A DNA stretch of 14,180 nucleotides from an uncultured Clostridia bacterium (GTDB taxonomy: Bacteria; Bacillota; Clostridia; Lachnospirales; Anaerotignaceae): assembly GCA_958420075.1 (NCBI GenBank), contig CATZIM010000022.1:1-14180 (forward strand). Direction: 5' to 3'. Each line of letters begins with the position of its first letter. Position 1 is the first letter of the stretch. A program made the position numbers and the translations under genes. This document shows, piece by piece, positions 8,009 to 14,180 of the stretch. Under the pieces are notes generated by a model that had not been told where the DNA came from, made no database searches, and was given only the letters and a program-made list of their open reading frames with translations.

Positions 8009-8643
8009 AAGCAGTATTGTTTGCAGGGGCAGCCATAGCGGATTACAGTTTTTGTGAGAAGTATTTGCAGGATGCAGATTGCATCATCTGCTGTGACGGC
8101 GGCATGCACCATGCAAAAGCCCTTGGGATTACACCGGATTATATCGTGGGAGATTTTGACTCTGTACGTCCGGAAGTGCTGGAAGAATACCGGAATATGG
8201 GCATTTCCATTCGTCAGTTTCCTACCCACAAAAATGAAACAGATATGCAGCTTGGTATGCTTCTGGCCTTAGAGCTGGGCGCAACGGAATTGGTGCTTAT
8301 CGGCGGGATTGGCGACCGTTTTGACCATACCCTTGCCAATGCCCATCTGCTGCTGTATCTGCTGAAAAAAGGCGTTCGCGGCATTCTGGTCAATGAGAAA
8401 AACCGTGTGGAACTCATTGATAAAGAAGTGACCCTCCATGGACAAGCAGGGGATTTGGTTTCTACTATTCCTTTGAGTATGCTGGTGGAAGGCGTGACAC
8501 TGGAAGGTCTGGAATATCCTCTGGTAGATTATGATCTGGCACTGGATGATAAACTGGTGGCTGTCAGCAATGTCATGACAGGCACCGAAGCAAAAGTGAA
8601 AATCCGAAAAGGGTATCTGTTTGTAATGCAGACAAGAGATTAA
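8005..8643 (+). CDS. thiN: Thiamine pyrophosphokinase
   Basis: ThiN transfers pyrophosphate from ATP to thiamine to make thiamine diphosphate, the cofactor of transketolase and pyruvate-metabolising enzymes. In its 212 residues the family motifs are clear: CDGG (30-33), PDYIVGDFDSV (44-54), HKNETDMQLG (75-84) with the ATP/metal acidic residues, GGIGDRFDHTLAN (100-112), and the C-terminal thiamine-binding VSNVMTG (187-193). The start overlaps the rpe stop as ATGA, implying translational coupling. It is the last gene of the operon, followed after 4 nt by a terminator. Unlike B. subtilis, no spoVM lies directly after it. Confidence 0.94.
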   Translation: MKAVLFAGAAIADYSFCEKYLQDADCIICCDGGMHHAKALGITPDYIVGDFDSVRPEVLEEYRNMGISIRQFPTHKNETDMQLGMLLALELGATELVLIGGIGDRFDHTLANAHLLLYLLKKGVRGILVNEKNRVELIDKEVTLHGQAGDLVSTIPLSMLVEGVTLEGLEYPLVDYDLALDDKLVAVSNVMTGTEAKVKIRKGYLFVMQTRD

Positions 8644-8647
8644 AAAG

Positions 8648-8681
8648 AAAGTGGGAATGGAAATCCATCCCCACTTTTTTT
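8648..8681 (+). terminator. Intrinsic terminator of the rsmB-thiN operon
   Basis: AAAGTGGGAATGG (8648-8660) pairs with CCATCCCCACTTT (8665-8677) with a single A-C mismatch and a 4-nt loop, followed by an uninterrupted T-run (8675-8681). The mismatch may allow some read-through into the next gene, for which no good promoter is visible. Confidence 0.85.
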
Positions 8682-8754
8682 AATTGGTGTGATACAGGCA
8701 AATTTGCTGTCCCAATGGCATAACATGAATCAGGTTGGTTTGTGGAGGGATTGG

Positions 8755-9834
8755 ATGGCAACCATTAGCCTATGTATGATTGTAAAAGACGAAGAATTGA
8801 CTTTGGAACGCTGTTTGCAATGCGCCAAAGGGTTTGCCGATGAAATCGTTGTGGCGGATACAGGTTCTGTGGACAGGACAAAGGAAATTGCGGAAAAATA
8901 TGCGGATGTGGTCTGTGATTTCCAGTGGTGTGCGGACTTTGCGGCAGCGAGAAATTTTTCTTTTTCCAAAGCCACGAAGGACTATTGCATGTGGTTGGAT
9001 GCGGATGATGTGGTGCCGGAGTCGGAACAGAAAAAAATCGTGGCACTGAAAGAAAAATTGGAGGAAACGAAAGCAGATGTGGTGATGATGCCTTATGATG
9101 TGGCTTTTGACGCAGGGGGAAAGCCTACGTTTTCTTATTTCCGGGAACGGATTGTGAAAAACACGGGACGTCCTTTGTGGGAAGGACGGGTACATGAAGT
9201 CATTACGCCTTACGGAAATATTCTTCATGAGGATATCCATGTGGAGCATCGGAAGGAAAAAGCATATGATACGGACCGCAATCTGCTGATTTATGAAAAG
9301 ATGCGGGCAGAAGGCTGTGTATTCAGTCCCAGAGAGCAGTTTTATTATGCCAGAGAATTATATTACCACGGACGATATAGAGAAGCCATAGACGAATTTC
9401 GCGTGTTCATGGGCAGAGAAGGGGCGTGGCTGGAAAACAAGCTGGAAGCCTGTCGGCAGATGGCCATTTGCTATGGACAGCTGCAAAAACCACAGGAGCA
9501 GCTGGAAGCGCTGTTTTACAGTTTTACGTTGGATTTGCCCCGGGCGGAAACATGCTGTGATTTGGGACGGTATTATTTCGACAGACAGGCATGGAGAGAA
9601 GCCGCTTTCTGGTATGAAACAGCTCTGCGGGTGGAAAAACGGAAAAATGGCGGCGGATTTATCCGAGAAGATTGTTATGGATACCTGCCTTGCATCCAGC
9701 TTTGTGTTTGCTATGATCGCTTGGGACGGCGGGAAAAAGCCGTTTCTTATAACGAAATGGCGGCAGTATTCAAGCCGGAGGACAGGGCTGTGGCCTATAA
9801 TCGGGAATATTTTGCAAAAGTATCTAAAGCATAA
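8755..9834 (+). CDS. GT2-family glycosyltransferase with TPR-like C-terminal half
   Basis: The 359-residue protein starts with a GT-A fold of glycosyltransferase family 2: ISLCMIVKDEE (4-14), the nucleotide-sugar-binding VADTGSVDRT (33-42), and the metal-binding WLDADD (80-85). Acceptor-site residues such as LWEGRVHE (141-148) follow. From about residue 185 on it is helical with TPR-like units (for example YYARELYYHGRYREAIDEF, 197-215, and the A-x-x-WYETAL unit near 283-291). This GT2+TPR layout resembles SunS-type enzymes, but no peptide acceptor is encoded nearby, so the acceptor and sugar are unknown. It has no membrane segment. The ATG at 8755 is chosen because GGAGG (8744-8748) lies 6 nt before it; the GTG at 8689 would add 22 unlikely residues and has no ribosome binding site. 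It is monocistronic, flanked by terminators. Confidence 0.87.
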   Translation: MATISLCMIVKDEELTLERCLQCAKGFADEIVVADTGSVDRTKEIAEKYADVVCDFQWCADFAAARNFSFSKATKDYCMWLDADDVVPESEQKKIVALKEKLEETKADVVMMPYDVAFDAGGKPTFSYFRERIVKNTGRPLWEGRVHEVITPYGNILHEDIHVEHRKEKAYDTDRNLLIYEKMRAEGCVFSPREQFYYARELYYHGRYREAIDEFRVFMGREGAWLENKLEACRQMAICYGQLQKPQEQLEALFYSFTLDLPRAETCCDLGRYYFDRQAWREAAFWYETALRVEKRKNGGGFIREDCYGYLPCIQLCVCYDRLGRREKAVSYNEMAAVFKPEDRAVAYNREYFAKVSKA

Positions 9835-9869
9835 AAAATGGCACTGCCTTTTTGCGGCAGTGCCATTTT
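9835..9869. terminator. Bidirectional terminator between convergent glycosyltransferase and asnA genes
   Basis: A perfect 14-bp inverted repeat (AAAATGGCACTGCC at 9835-9848, GGCAGTGCCATTTT at 9856-9869) with a 7-nt loop. T-runs follow on both strands (9871-9877 on +, and opposite the A-run 9833-9838 on -), so one hairpin ends both transcripts. Confidence 0.9.
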
Positions 9870-9890
9870 GATTTTTTATAAAGATTTGCC

Positions 9891-10898
9891 TTACAGAAGT
9901 GCAACGCCTGCTGCTTTGCAGACATCAATGGTTTCCTGATCCCAGATAGAGGACTGTACTTCGCCAATGTGGGCTTTGCCTAAGAGCAGCATGCACAGAC
10001 GGGACTGTCCGATACCGCCGCCGATGGTGCAAGGCAGTTTGCCTTCCAGCAGCATTTTGTGATATGTCAGGGAACGTCTGTCGTCGCAGCCAGCTTTTGT
10101 CAGCTGTCTGTCCAGAGAAGCAGCGTCTACACGGATACCCATAGAGGAAATTTCCAGTGCGTTGTCCAATACGGGGTTGTAGAACAGCAGGTCGCCGTTG
10201 AGCTGCCAGTCATCATAGTCAGGTGCACGACCGTCGTGGCGTTCACCGGAACGGAGAACATCGCCGATCTGCATGATGAATACAGTCTTGTATTCTTTTA
10301 CGATGGCATTTTCTCTTTCCTTTGGTGTCAGGTCAGGATATCTGTCTTCCAGTTCCTGGGAAGTGATGAATGTAACTTCTCTGCACAGTTCTGTTTTGAT
10401 GCGAGGATATTTTTTCTTCAGCACTTCCAGTGTGTCGCAGATGCAGATCACAATGCCCTGAACAGTGAATTTAAGTTCCTGAATGTTGCGTTTTTCCGGT
10501 GTGATGACTTTTTCCCAATCCCACTGGTCAACATAAATAGAATGGAGATTATCCAGGGTTTCATCACGACGAATAGCGTTCATATTGGTATACAGACCTT
10601 TGCCGGGACGGAAGTCATAGCGGTAAAGGGCCATTCTTTTCCATTTTGCCAGAGAGTGTACCACTTCAGCAGTTACGCCGGTAGCAGGCACTTCAAAGCT
10701 TACGGGACGTTCTACACCGTTCAGATTATCGTTCAGCCCTGTAGTAGGATCAACGAACAAAGGTGCGGATACCCGTTTCAGATTCAGTGTCTGAGACAGA
10801 TGTTCTTCAAAAGTCTGGTGAATCAGACCGATTGCGTTTTGTGTTTCATATAAAGTAAGTACAGACTGATAGCCTGCGGGAATATATGTTTTACTCAT
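9891..10898 (-). CDS. asnA: Aspartate-ammonia ligase (asparagine synthetase A)
   Basis: AsnA makes asparagine from aspartate, ammonia and ATP (via aspartyl-AMP), in the cytoplasm. At 335 residues it matches the family length. It has the class II aminoacyl-tRNA synthetase fold, with recognisable family blocks: the N-terminal MSKTYIPAGYQSVLTLYETQ, VSAPLFVDPTTGLND, SFEVP, LAKWKRMALYRY, SIYVDQWDWE, SGERHDGRAPDYDDW and the C-terminal ATP-binding GGGIGQSRLCMLLLG. The ATG is at 10896-10898 on the - strand; GAGGGG (10904-10909) lies 5 nt before it. It is transcribed alone, away from the BlaI-type operon, from its own promoter with a leader of only about 35 nt. This leaves no room for a T-box leader, so expression is probably set at the promoter. 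Confidence 0.97.
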   Translation of the reverse strand: MSKTYIPAGYQSVLTLYETQNAIGLIHQTFEEHLSQTLNLKRVSAPLFVDPTTGLNDNLNGVERPVSFEVPATGVTAEVVHSLAKWKRMALYRYDFRPGKGLYTNMNAIRRDETLDNLHSIYVDQWDWEKVITPEKRNIQELKFTVQGIVICICDTLEVLKKKYPRIKTELCREVTFITSQELEDRYPDLTPKERENAIVKEYKTVFIMQIGDVLRSGERHDGRAPDYDDWQLNGDLLFYNPVLDNALEISSMGIRVDAASLDRQLTKAGCDDRRSLTYHKMLLEGKLPCTIGGGIGQSRLCMLLLGKAHIGEVQSSIWDQETIDVCKAAGVALL

Positions 10899-10938
10899 GA
10901 AAACCCCTCATTTCTCCTGTGATATTTCATACCTATTC

Positions 10939-10966
10939 AGCATATCATAAACGGCGGATTTGTCAA
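10939..10966 (-). promoter_or_regulatory. Promoter of asnA
   Basis: On the - strand, TTGACA (10966-10961) is a perfect -35. After 16 nt comes TATGCT (10944-10939) preceded by TGA, an extended -10 element. Transcription would start near 10932, giving a 5' leader of about 34 nt before asnA. Confidence 0.65.
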
Positions 10967-11029
10967 GGGATGGTGCGTCCTTTGCGGAAAAATCTCCTCT
11001 TTGAGCCCCTGTAAAACGGAAAAAAGGAC

Positions 11030-11058
11030 TTGACAGTTAATTCCTACACTTGTATGAT
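11030..11058 (+). promoter_or_regulatory. Promoter of the BlaI-M56 operon
   Basis: TTGACA (11030-11035) and TATGAT (11053-11058) are 17 nt apart, a near-perfect sigma-A promoter. The -10 and spacer are overlapped by the left operator dyad. The inferred start of transcription, near 11064-11066, falls in the loop between the two operators. Confidence 0.8.
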
Positions 11059-11085
11059 ATAGTAAAACATACAAGTGTAGGAATT
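11039..11085. repeat. 18-bp perfect inverted repeat containing two BlaI/MecI-type operators
   Basis: AATTCCTACACTTGTATG (11039-11056) is exactly repeated in inverted form at 11068-11085 across an 11-bp spacer. Each arm is itself a dyad of the form TACA-N2-TGTA: TACACTTGTA at 11045-11054 and TACAAGTGTA at 11070-11079, with centres 25 bp apart. TACA/TGTA dyads are the known recognition pattern of BlaI and MecI. The left one overlaps the -10 box, the right one lies just after the inferred transcription start. This supports autorepression of the downstream operon. Since transcription would start between the arms, the repeat acts as DNA rather than as an RNA hairpin. Confidence 0.8.
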
Positions 11086-11101
11086 GAAAGGAGGGAGCCT
11101 T

Positions 11102-11476
11102 ATGCAAAAGCTTCCCGATACGGAACTGGAGATCATGCAGGTGATCTGGAAGGAAAACAGAGTGCTTTCCACTTCGGAAATCAAAGAAAAACTGGAATTG
11201 AGCCGCCCATGGAATGTGTCAGCCCTTCAGACACTTTTGAATCGGCTCATTGACCGTGGATTTCTTTCCAGCCATAAAGAGGGAAAAAACAGATATTATG
11301 AAATCACCGTGAAAGAGGAGGACTATCTGGCTTTTGAAAACAGTTTGTTTTTGCGGAAAGTCAATGCAAACTCGCTGACAAAGCTTGTAGCATCTTTGTA
11401 CCGCAGCCACACCATTTCCGATGCGGATTTAGATGATTTGGCGAAGTTCATCGAGGAGAAAACAGGAGGTGCATGA
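11102..11476 (+). CDS. BlaI/MecI/CopY-family transcriptional repressor
   Basis: This 124-residue protein has the size and layout of BlaI: an N-terminal winged helix (about residues 1-72, starting with LPDTELEIMQVIW) with recognition helix about 38-53 (NVSALQTLLNRLIDRG) and wing residues HKEGKNRYYEI (58-68), then a helical dimerisation part (about 73-120). Its expected operators lie directly upstream. At the place where S. aureus BlaI/MecI are cut (Asn101-Phe102) this protein has Ser98-Leu99, so the classical scissile bond is missing. The ATG at 11102 is chosen because AAGGAGG (11088-11094) is 7 nt before it; the TTG at 11084 precedes that site. The gene ends at the ribosome binding region of the M56 gene. 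Target genes other than its own operon are unknown. Confidence 0.92.
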   Translation: MQKLPDTELEIMQVIWKENRVLSTSEIKEKLELSRPWNVSALQTLLNRLIDRGFLSSHKEGKNRYYEITVKEEDYLAFENSLFLRKVNANSLTKLVASLYRSHTISDADLDDLAKFIEEKTGGA

Positions 11477-11481
11477 GTATG
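11464..11481 (+). promoter_or_regulatory. Ribosome binding site choosing between two M56 gene starts
   Basis: AGGAGG (11464-11469) is 3 nt from an ATG at 11473, which overlaps the repressor stop as ATGA, and 9 nt from an in-frame ATG at 11479. Spacing favours 11479; the overlap arrangement favours 11473. The difference is two residues. Confidence 0.55.
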
Positions 11482-14007
11482 TTATGGGAAACCATGATAC
11501 AATGGGCACCTGTGGTGCTGCGCAGATGTTTTGATGCCGTCTGGCAGGTGACACTGCCTTGGATTATCACCATTTTGCTCCTGATGTTGCTGCGGCCTTT
11601 TCTCCTGCGGCGATACAGCGTGAAATGCTACCTGAACTGTATGAGAATCATGATGATGCTTCTGATTATGTCTATGACTGCATACAGCGGCAACGCTTAC
11701 TGGCAGATTCCGGGGCCGGATACATTGTTTTCTCATGAAATGCAGGCAAATCCTGTGGAAGAAGAAAGTTTGCCTACTGTTTCTACAGAAGAAAATTTTG
11801 CCAAACAGCAGGAAACTTCCGTAGTGCAGACACAAAGCCAGCAACAAACAACAGAAACACCTGTGCCAACAGCAACGCCGGAGAAACAGACGTTGCCAGA
11901 GCTGTATCAAATCTGGGCGGTGGGAATGGTATTGTTCCTGCTGTTTCATCTGGTGCAGTATGGACGGATGCAGTGGTATCTTCACAAAGGCAGAGAAAAG
12001 ATTACTGATCCCGCATTGCTGGAGAGTTACCAGCAGCTTCATAAAGAAATGCCGATTTTGGTTCGAAAGCCGCGGATTTACTGCCATCGAGGTTTGCCTA
12101 GTTCCATTTGTGTGGGATTATTTCGCAAGACCATATATGTGGATACCCAGGACAGGAATCTGGAAGAAATGAAATGGGTGCTGCGCCATGAGCTGTATCA
12201 TTGCGATAACGGAGATATGTTGGGCAGATGGGTTTTTCTGGTGGTACAGGCAATGCACTGGTTCAATCCCCTCATGTACTGGCTCATTGACCAGCTGGAA
12301 TGGAGTACAGAACTGGAATGTGATGCAAAAGTGGTGGATGGTGCAGATTTGCAGGCACGCAAGGCCTATAGCATGGCAATTTTGAACAGTATTCGAGAAG
12401 GAAATCGAAAAAGATCCAGACTGTCCACAGCCTTTGTGGAGAACCGAAAAACACTGGAAAAAAGATTGGAGGCAATTGTGGATATTCAGCAAAAGAAACC
12501 AGGACGCATTATGTTTTTTTTGATCACCGGAATGGTGATATTCTGTTTTACCTTCGTAGGGTGCACGCCTGTGGAATCGCAGCAGACTACAGAAGCCGTG
12601 CAGACAGATTTGACACGGGAATTGTATGATGCCAGAACGCCTTACATCGGCAGTGCCTCTGATGTAGGAAAAATATTGGGATTACTGCCATTGCCCAATG
12701 GGCTGACAACTCATGAAGAAGGCATGGAATTGTTTACAGACGAAGGCAGTCCTTTTGGCGCCAAACAGCATTTGATGTTTACAGAAGCCACTACAGAAGC
12801 GGAAAAATCAGCTTTGCTTTCCAATACAGATCAGCTGGAACGGAATGCCTATCTGTTCTTAGCATTGGTGGATAATGCGGACTTTCTGGAATACAAGATA
12901 CACGAGACCCCTACAACGGAAAGTGTGACATTCCGTTTCGATAGACAGATGGCGGAAAAATATTATGGTGATATAGACCTCCGTTCTTTTACGTCAGATT
13001 TTGATACATTTGCCGCTTTTGTGGAAGAACTGAATATCCTCTTTGACTGCCCCTTTACGGAAACGCTGGAAACGGCAGGCCGTGAAAACTGGGTGGAAAA
13101 CTACCGAATCGCCATGGAGTTGGTGCAGAATATCAGCACAGAAATGCCTTTGCACGGGGATTTTGCAGCATGGGCAGACCAGATGCGGCAGTCAGAAGCG
13201 TTTGCACAGCTGGTGGCATTGGGAGATGATGCGCTGATTTATTGTTTGATGCAGATGCCCGGTGGCACAGATACAGAAAGTTATGTGGCGATGCTGGCGG
13301 CGGATGAATTGGCTTACGGCAGCAGAAGAGATGGCGCAAGTTTTGATGAAACGCCGGAAGAATGGTATCAGGTTTACTGTGCGTTAGATTCTCAGTATGC
13401 GGCACATTTTTACAGGGGATTGGAACAGGAGTATGCCCAGATGCCCGAAGCGGAATACCTGTCTTTATCCAAAGAAGCAGCCCGTTCCCGGGTAACATCC
13501 AAAGAAACGGCAGTGCAGGCAGTATATGAAGCTCTTTCTGATTATATGGAAGAAGATACATTGAACGGACATGAATTGGTAGTATTTGCGCCGCTGATTT
13601 TGGATGTGGCAGAAACAGAGGATATGCTGCAGGTATGCTGTGTAGTAGGTGATGACAGATACAGCATGAATCGTGTAGGAAATCAGGGATATTGCCTGCT
13701 CAATGAAGGCGGTTCCCGGGTGCCTGCCCGTCTGGATTTTGTGAAAGAGCAGGGAGAATGGAAACTGGAAGAAATCCATTGGGCAAAAGACGGCAGTGGA
13801 TATGCTCCTTCTATCGAGGAAATGGCACCCAATGAAGAAGTGGCACAGAAAATGATTGATTTCGACAGCGACGATATGACACGCCTGCTTTATGACAATT
13901 TGATCCAGTACATGAATGTGACAGATACCTCTTATATGGTTTATGATATGGGATATAAAACAGAAGATTTACAGCAGGAACTGCGTCAGTTTTTACAGCT
14001 GGCATAA
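11479..14007 (+). CDS. BlaR1-like M56 membrane metalloprotease with non-penicillin-binding C-terminal region
   Basis: This is a signal-transducing membrane protease of peptidase family M56, probably the partner of the repressor just upstream. Numbering is from the alternative ATG at 11473 (844 residues). Membrane helices are at about 25-45, 57-75, 144-164 and 345-363. The Arg-rich 41-51 loop indicates the BlaR1 topology, with the protease domain between helices 3 and 4 in the cytoplasm. A Gln/Thr-rich outer loop covers 95-140. The zinc site is H239-E-L-Y-H243, with Glu280/Glu282 in ELECDAKV as candidate third ligand. The outer part (365-844) has no SxxK-type penicillin-binding core. Residues 383-490 (ELYDARTPYIGSASDVGKIL) resemble DUF4825; the last 130, including GEWKLEEIHW, resemble an NTF2-like domain. 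Residues 540-660 are unrecognised. A Cys follows helix 4 (FVGC, 361-364). Family firm; signal unknown. Confidence 0.88.
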   Translation: MLWETMIQWAPVVLRRCFDAVWQVTLPWIITILLLMLLRPFLLRRYSVKCYLNCMRIMMMLLIMSMTAYSGNAYWQIPGPDTLFSHEMQANPVEEESLPTVSTEENFAKQQETSVVQTQSQQQTTETPVPTATPEKQTLPELYQIWAVGMVLFLLFHLVQYGRMQWYLHKGREKITDPALLESYQQLHKEMPILVRKPRIYCHRGLPSSICVGLFRKTIYVDTQDRNLEEMKWVLRHELYHCDNGDMLGRWVFLVVQAMHWFNPLMYWLIDQLEWSTELECDAKVVDGADLQARKAYSMAILNSIREGNRKRSRLSTAFVENRKTLEKRLEAIVDIQQKKPGRIMFFLITGMVIFCFTFVGCTPVESQQTTEAVQTDLTRELYDARTPYIGSASDVGKILGLLPLPNGLTTHEEGMELFTDEGSPFGAKQHLMFTEATTEAEKSALLSNTDQLERNAYLFLALVDNADFLEYKIHETPTTESVTFRFDRQMAEKYYGDIDLRSFTSDFDTFAAFVEELNILFDCPFTETLETAGRENWVENYRIAMELVQNISTEMPLHGDFAAWADQMRQSEAFAQLVALGDDALIYCLMQMPGGTDTESYVAMLAADELAYGSRRDGASFDETPEEWYQVYCALDSQYAAHFYRGLEQEYAQMPEAEYLSLSKEAARSRVTSKETAVQAVYEALSDYMEEDTLNGHELVVFAPLILDVAETEDMLQVCCVVGDDRYSMNRVGNQGYCLLNEGGSRVPARLDFVKEQGEWKLEEIHWAKDGSGYAPSIEEMAPNEEVAQKMIDFDSDDMTRLLYDNLIQYMNVTDTSYMVYDMGYKTEDLQQELRQFLQLA

Positions 14008-14017
14008 TGCAGAATCA

Positions 14018-14052
14018 TAAAAAAGCCGGAACCCTTTGTAAGGATTCCGGCT
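14018..14052. terminator. Bidirectional terminator between the M56 gene and a - strand gene
   Basis: AGCCGGAA (14024-14031) pairs with TTCCGGCT (14045-14052), extended by CCTT/AAGG (14033-14036 with 14040-14043) past one mismatch, 3-nt loop. On the - strand it is followed by six T (opposite A 14019-14024), a strong terminator; on the + strand the T-tract (14056-14064) is broken and weaker. Confidence 0.75.
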
Positions 14053-14080
14053 ATCTTTGTTTTCTGAAAAGCCTTTGCAT

Positions 14081-14180
14081 TTATACTGGCTGAACAGATT
14101 CGGCAATCTTTTTCATATCCTTTTCCTGCATCTCTCCTCGAAGGATGCAGATCAGGTTTCCCTGTTTCCAGCATAAAGTG
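14081..14180 (-). CDS. C-terminal fragment of a DUF4367-like protein, partial at right edge
   Basis: On the - strand a frame is open from the window edge to a TAA at 14081-14083, giving 32 residues. It contains LCWKQGNLICILRGEM and MKKIAESVQPV. The pattern W-x-x-G-N-(x)n-L-x-G-(x)n-IAES at the very C-terminus is that of DUF4367-type extracytoplasmic domains in Firmicutes, often found in membrane-anchored proteins with regulatory partners. A strong - strand terminator lies 29 nt after the stop, which supports a real gene end. The overlapping - strand frame beginning at 14174 runs through that terminator and has no such pattern. The gene itself lies mostly outside the window, so its function cannot be judged. 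Confidence 0.6.
   Translation of the reverse strand, partial: TLCWKQGNLICILRGEMQEKDMKKIAESVQPV

Noticed and set aside
8644..8754. spoVM-like small gene after thiN
   Set aside because: In B. subtilis spoVM follows thiN, but here the stretch holds a terminator and a leader, with no 26-residue frame resembling SpoVM.
10059..10853. 264-codon + strand frame opposite asnA
   Set aside because: asnA matches its family along its whole length on the - strand; the opposite frame has no start signal and no recognisable motif.
10899..10980. T-box or other riboswitch in front of asnA
   Set aside because: The leader from the inferred promoter is about 34 nt, too short for any known riboswitch, and no specifier or antiterminator pattern is visible.
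11084..11101. TTG start for the repressor at 11084
   Set aside because: It precedes the AAGGAGG site, which is spaced correctly for the ATG at 11102, and it overlaps the operator repeat.
13986..14174. 62-codon - strand frame at the right end
   Set aside because: It runs through the - strand terminator into the end of the M56 gene; the neighbouring frame ending at 14081 has a family-like C-terminus and a terminator at the right distance.

Overview
The window reads as a chromosomal segment of a low-to-moderate-GC Firmicute in class Clostridia, most likely a relative of Lachnospirales. This rests on gene content and order: a YugP-type metallopeptidase, then rsmB-rlmN-prpC-prkC-rsgA-rpe-thiN, which closely follows the conserved Bacillus/Clostridium fmt-rsmB-...-thiN block. 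Strong AGGAGG-type ribosome binding sites and sigma-A-like promoters fit. The species cannot be fixed from the sequence. No rRNA, tRNA, IS element, phage gene or CRISPR array was seen.

Region 1 (1-730) holds the 3' part of a membrane zinc metallopeptidase gene, closed by a strong intrinsic terminator. Region 2 (770-8681) is one operon of seven genes on the + strand. It has a clear promoter at 773-801 and a terminator after thiN. The genes are tightly packed, with gaps of 2 to 48 nt and one ATGA overlap. It joins ribosome maturation and modification (RsmB, RlmN, RsgA), a Ser/Thr phosphatase and PASTA kinase signalling pair (PrpC, PrkC), and two metabolic enzymes (ribulose-phosphate epimerase and thiamine pyrophosphokinase).

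Region 3 (8755-9869) is a single GT2 glycosyltransferase with a TPR-like C-terminal half. A bidirectional terminator separates it from the convergent asnA gene (9891-10898, - strand), the ammonia-dependent asparagine synthetase. Region 4 (10899-11101) is a divergent promoter region. It carries an extended -10 promoter for asnA and, facing the other way, a near-consensus promoter overlaid by an 18-bp perfect inverted repeat. Each arm of that repeat contains a complete TACA-N2-TGTA dyad of the kind bound by BlaI/MecI repressors.

Region 5 (11102-14007) is a two-gene operon: a BlaI/MecI-family repressor and a BlaR1-like M56 membrane metalloprotease. It has the layout of a beta-lactam-type signalling system, but two things differ. 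The sensor has no visible penicillin-binding domain and instead carries about 480 residues of other extracytoplasmic sequence. The repressor lacks the Asn-Phe bond at which the classical repressors are cut. This is the most interesting part of the window: an apparently autoregulated protease/repressor switch for an unknown signal. At the right edge a short - strand fragment (14081-14180) looks like the C-terminus of a DUF4367-type protein. It is convergent with the protease gene and shares a bidirectional terminator with it.
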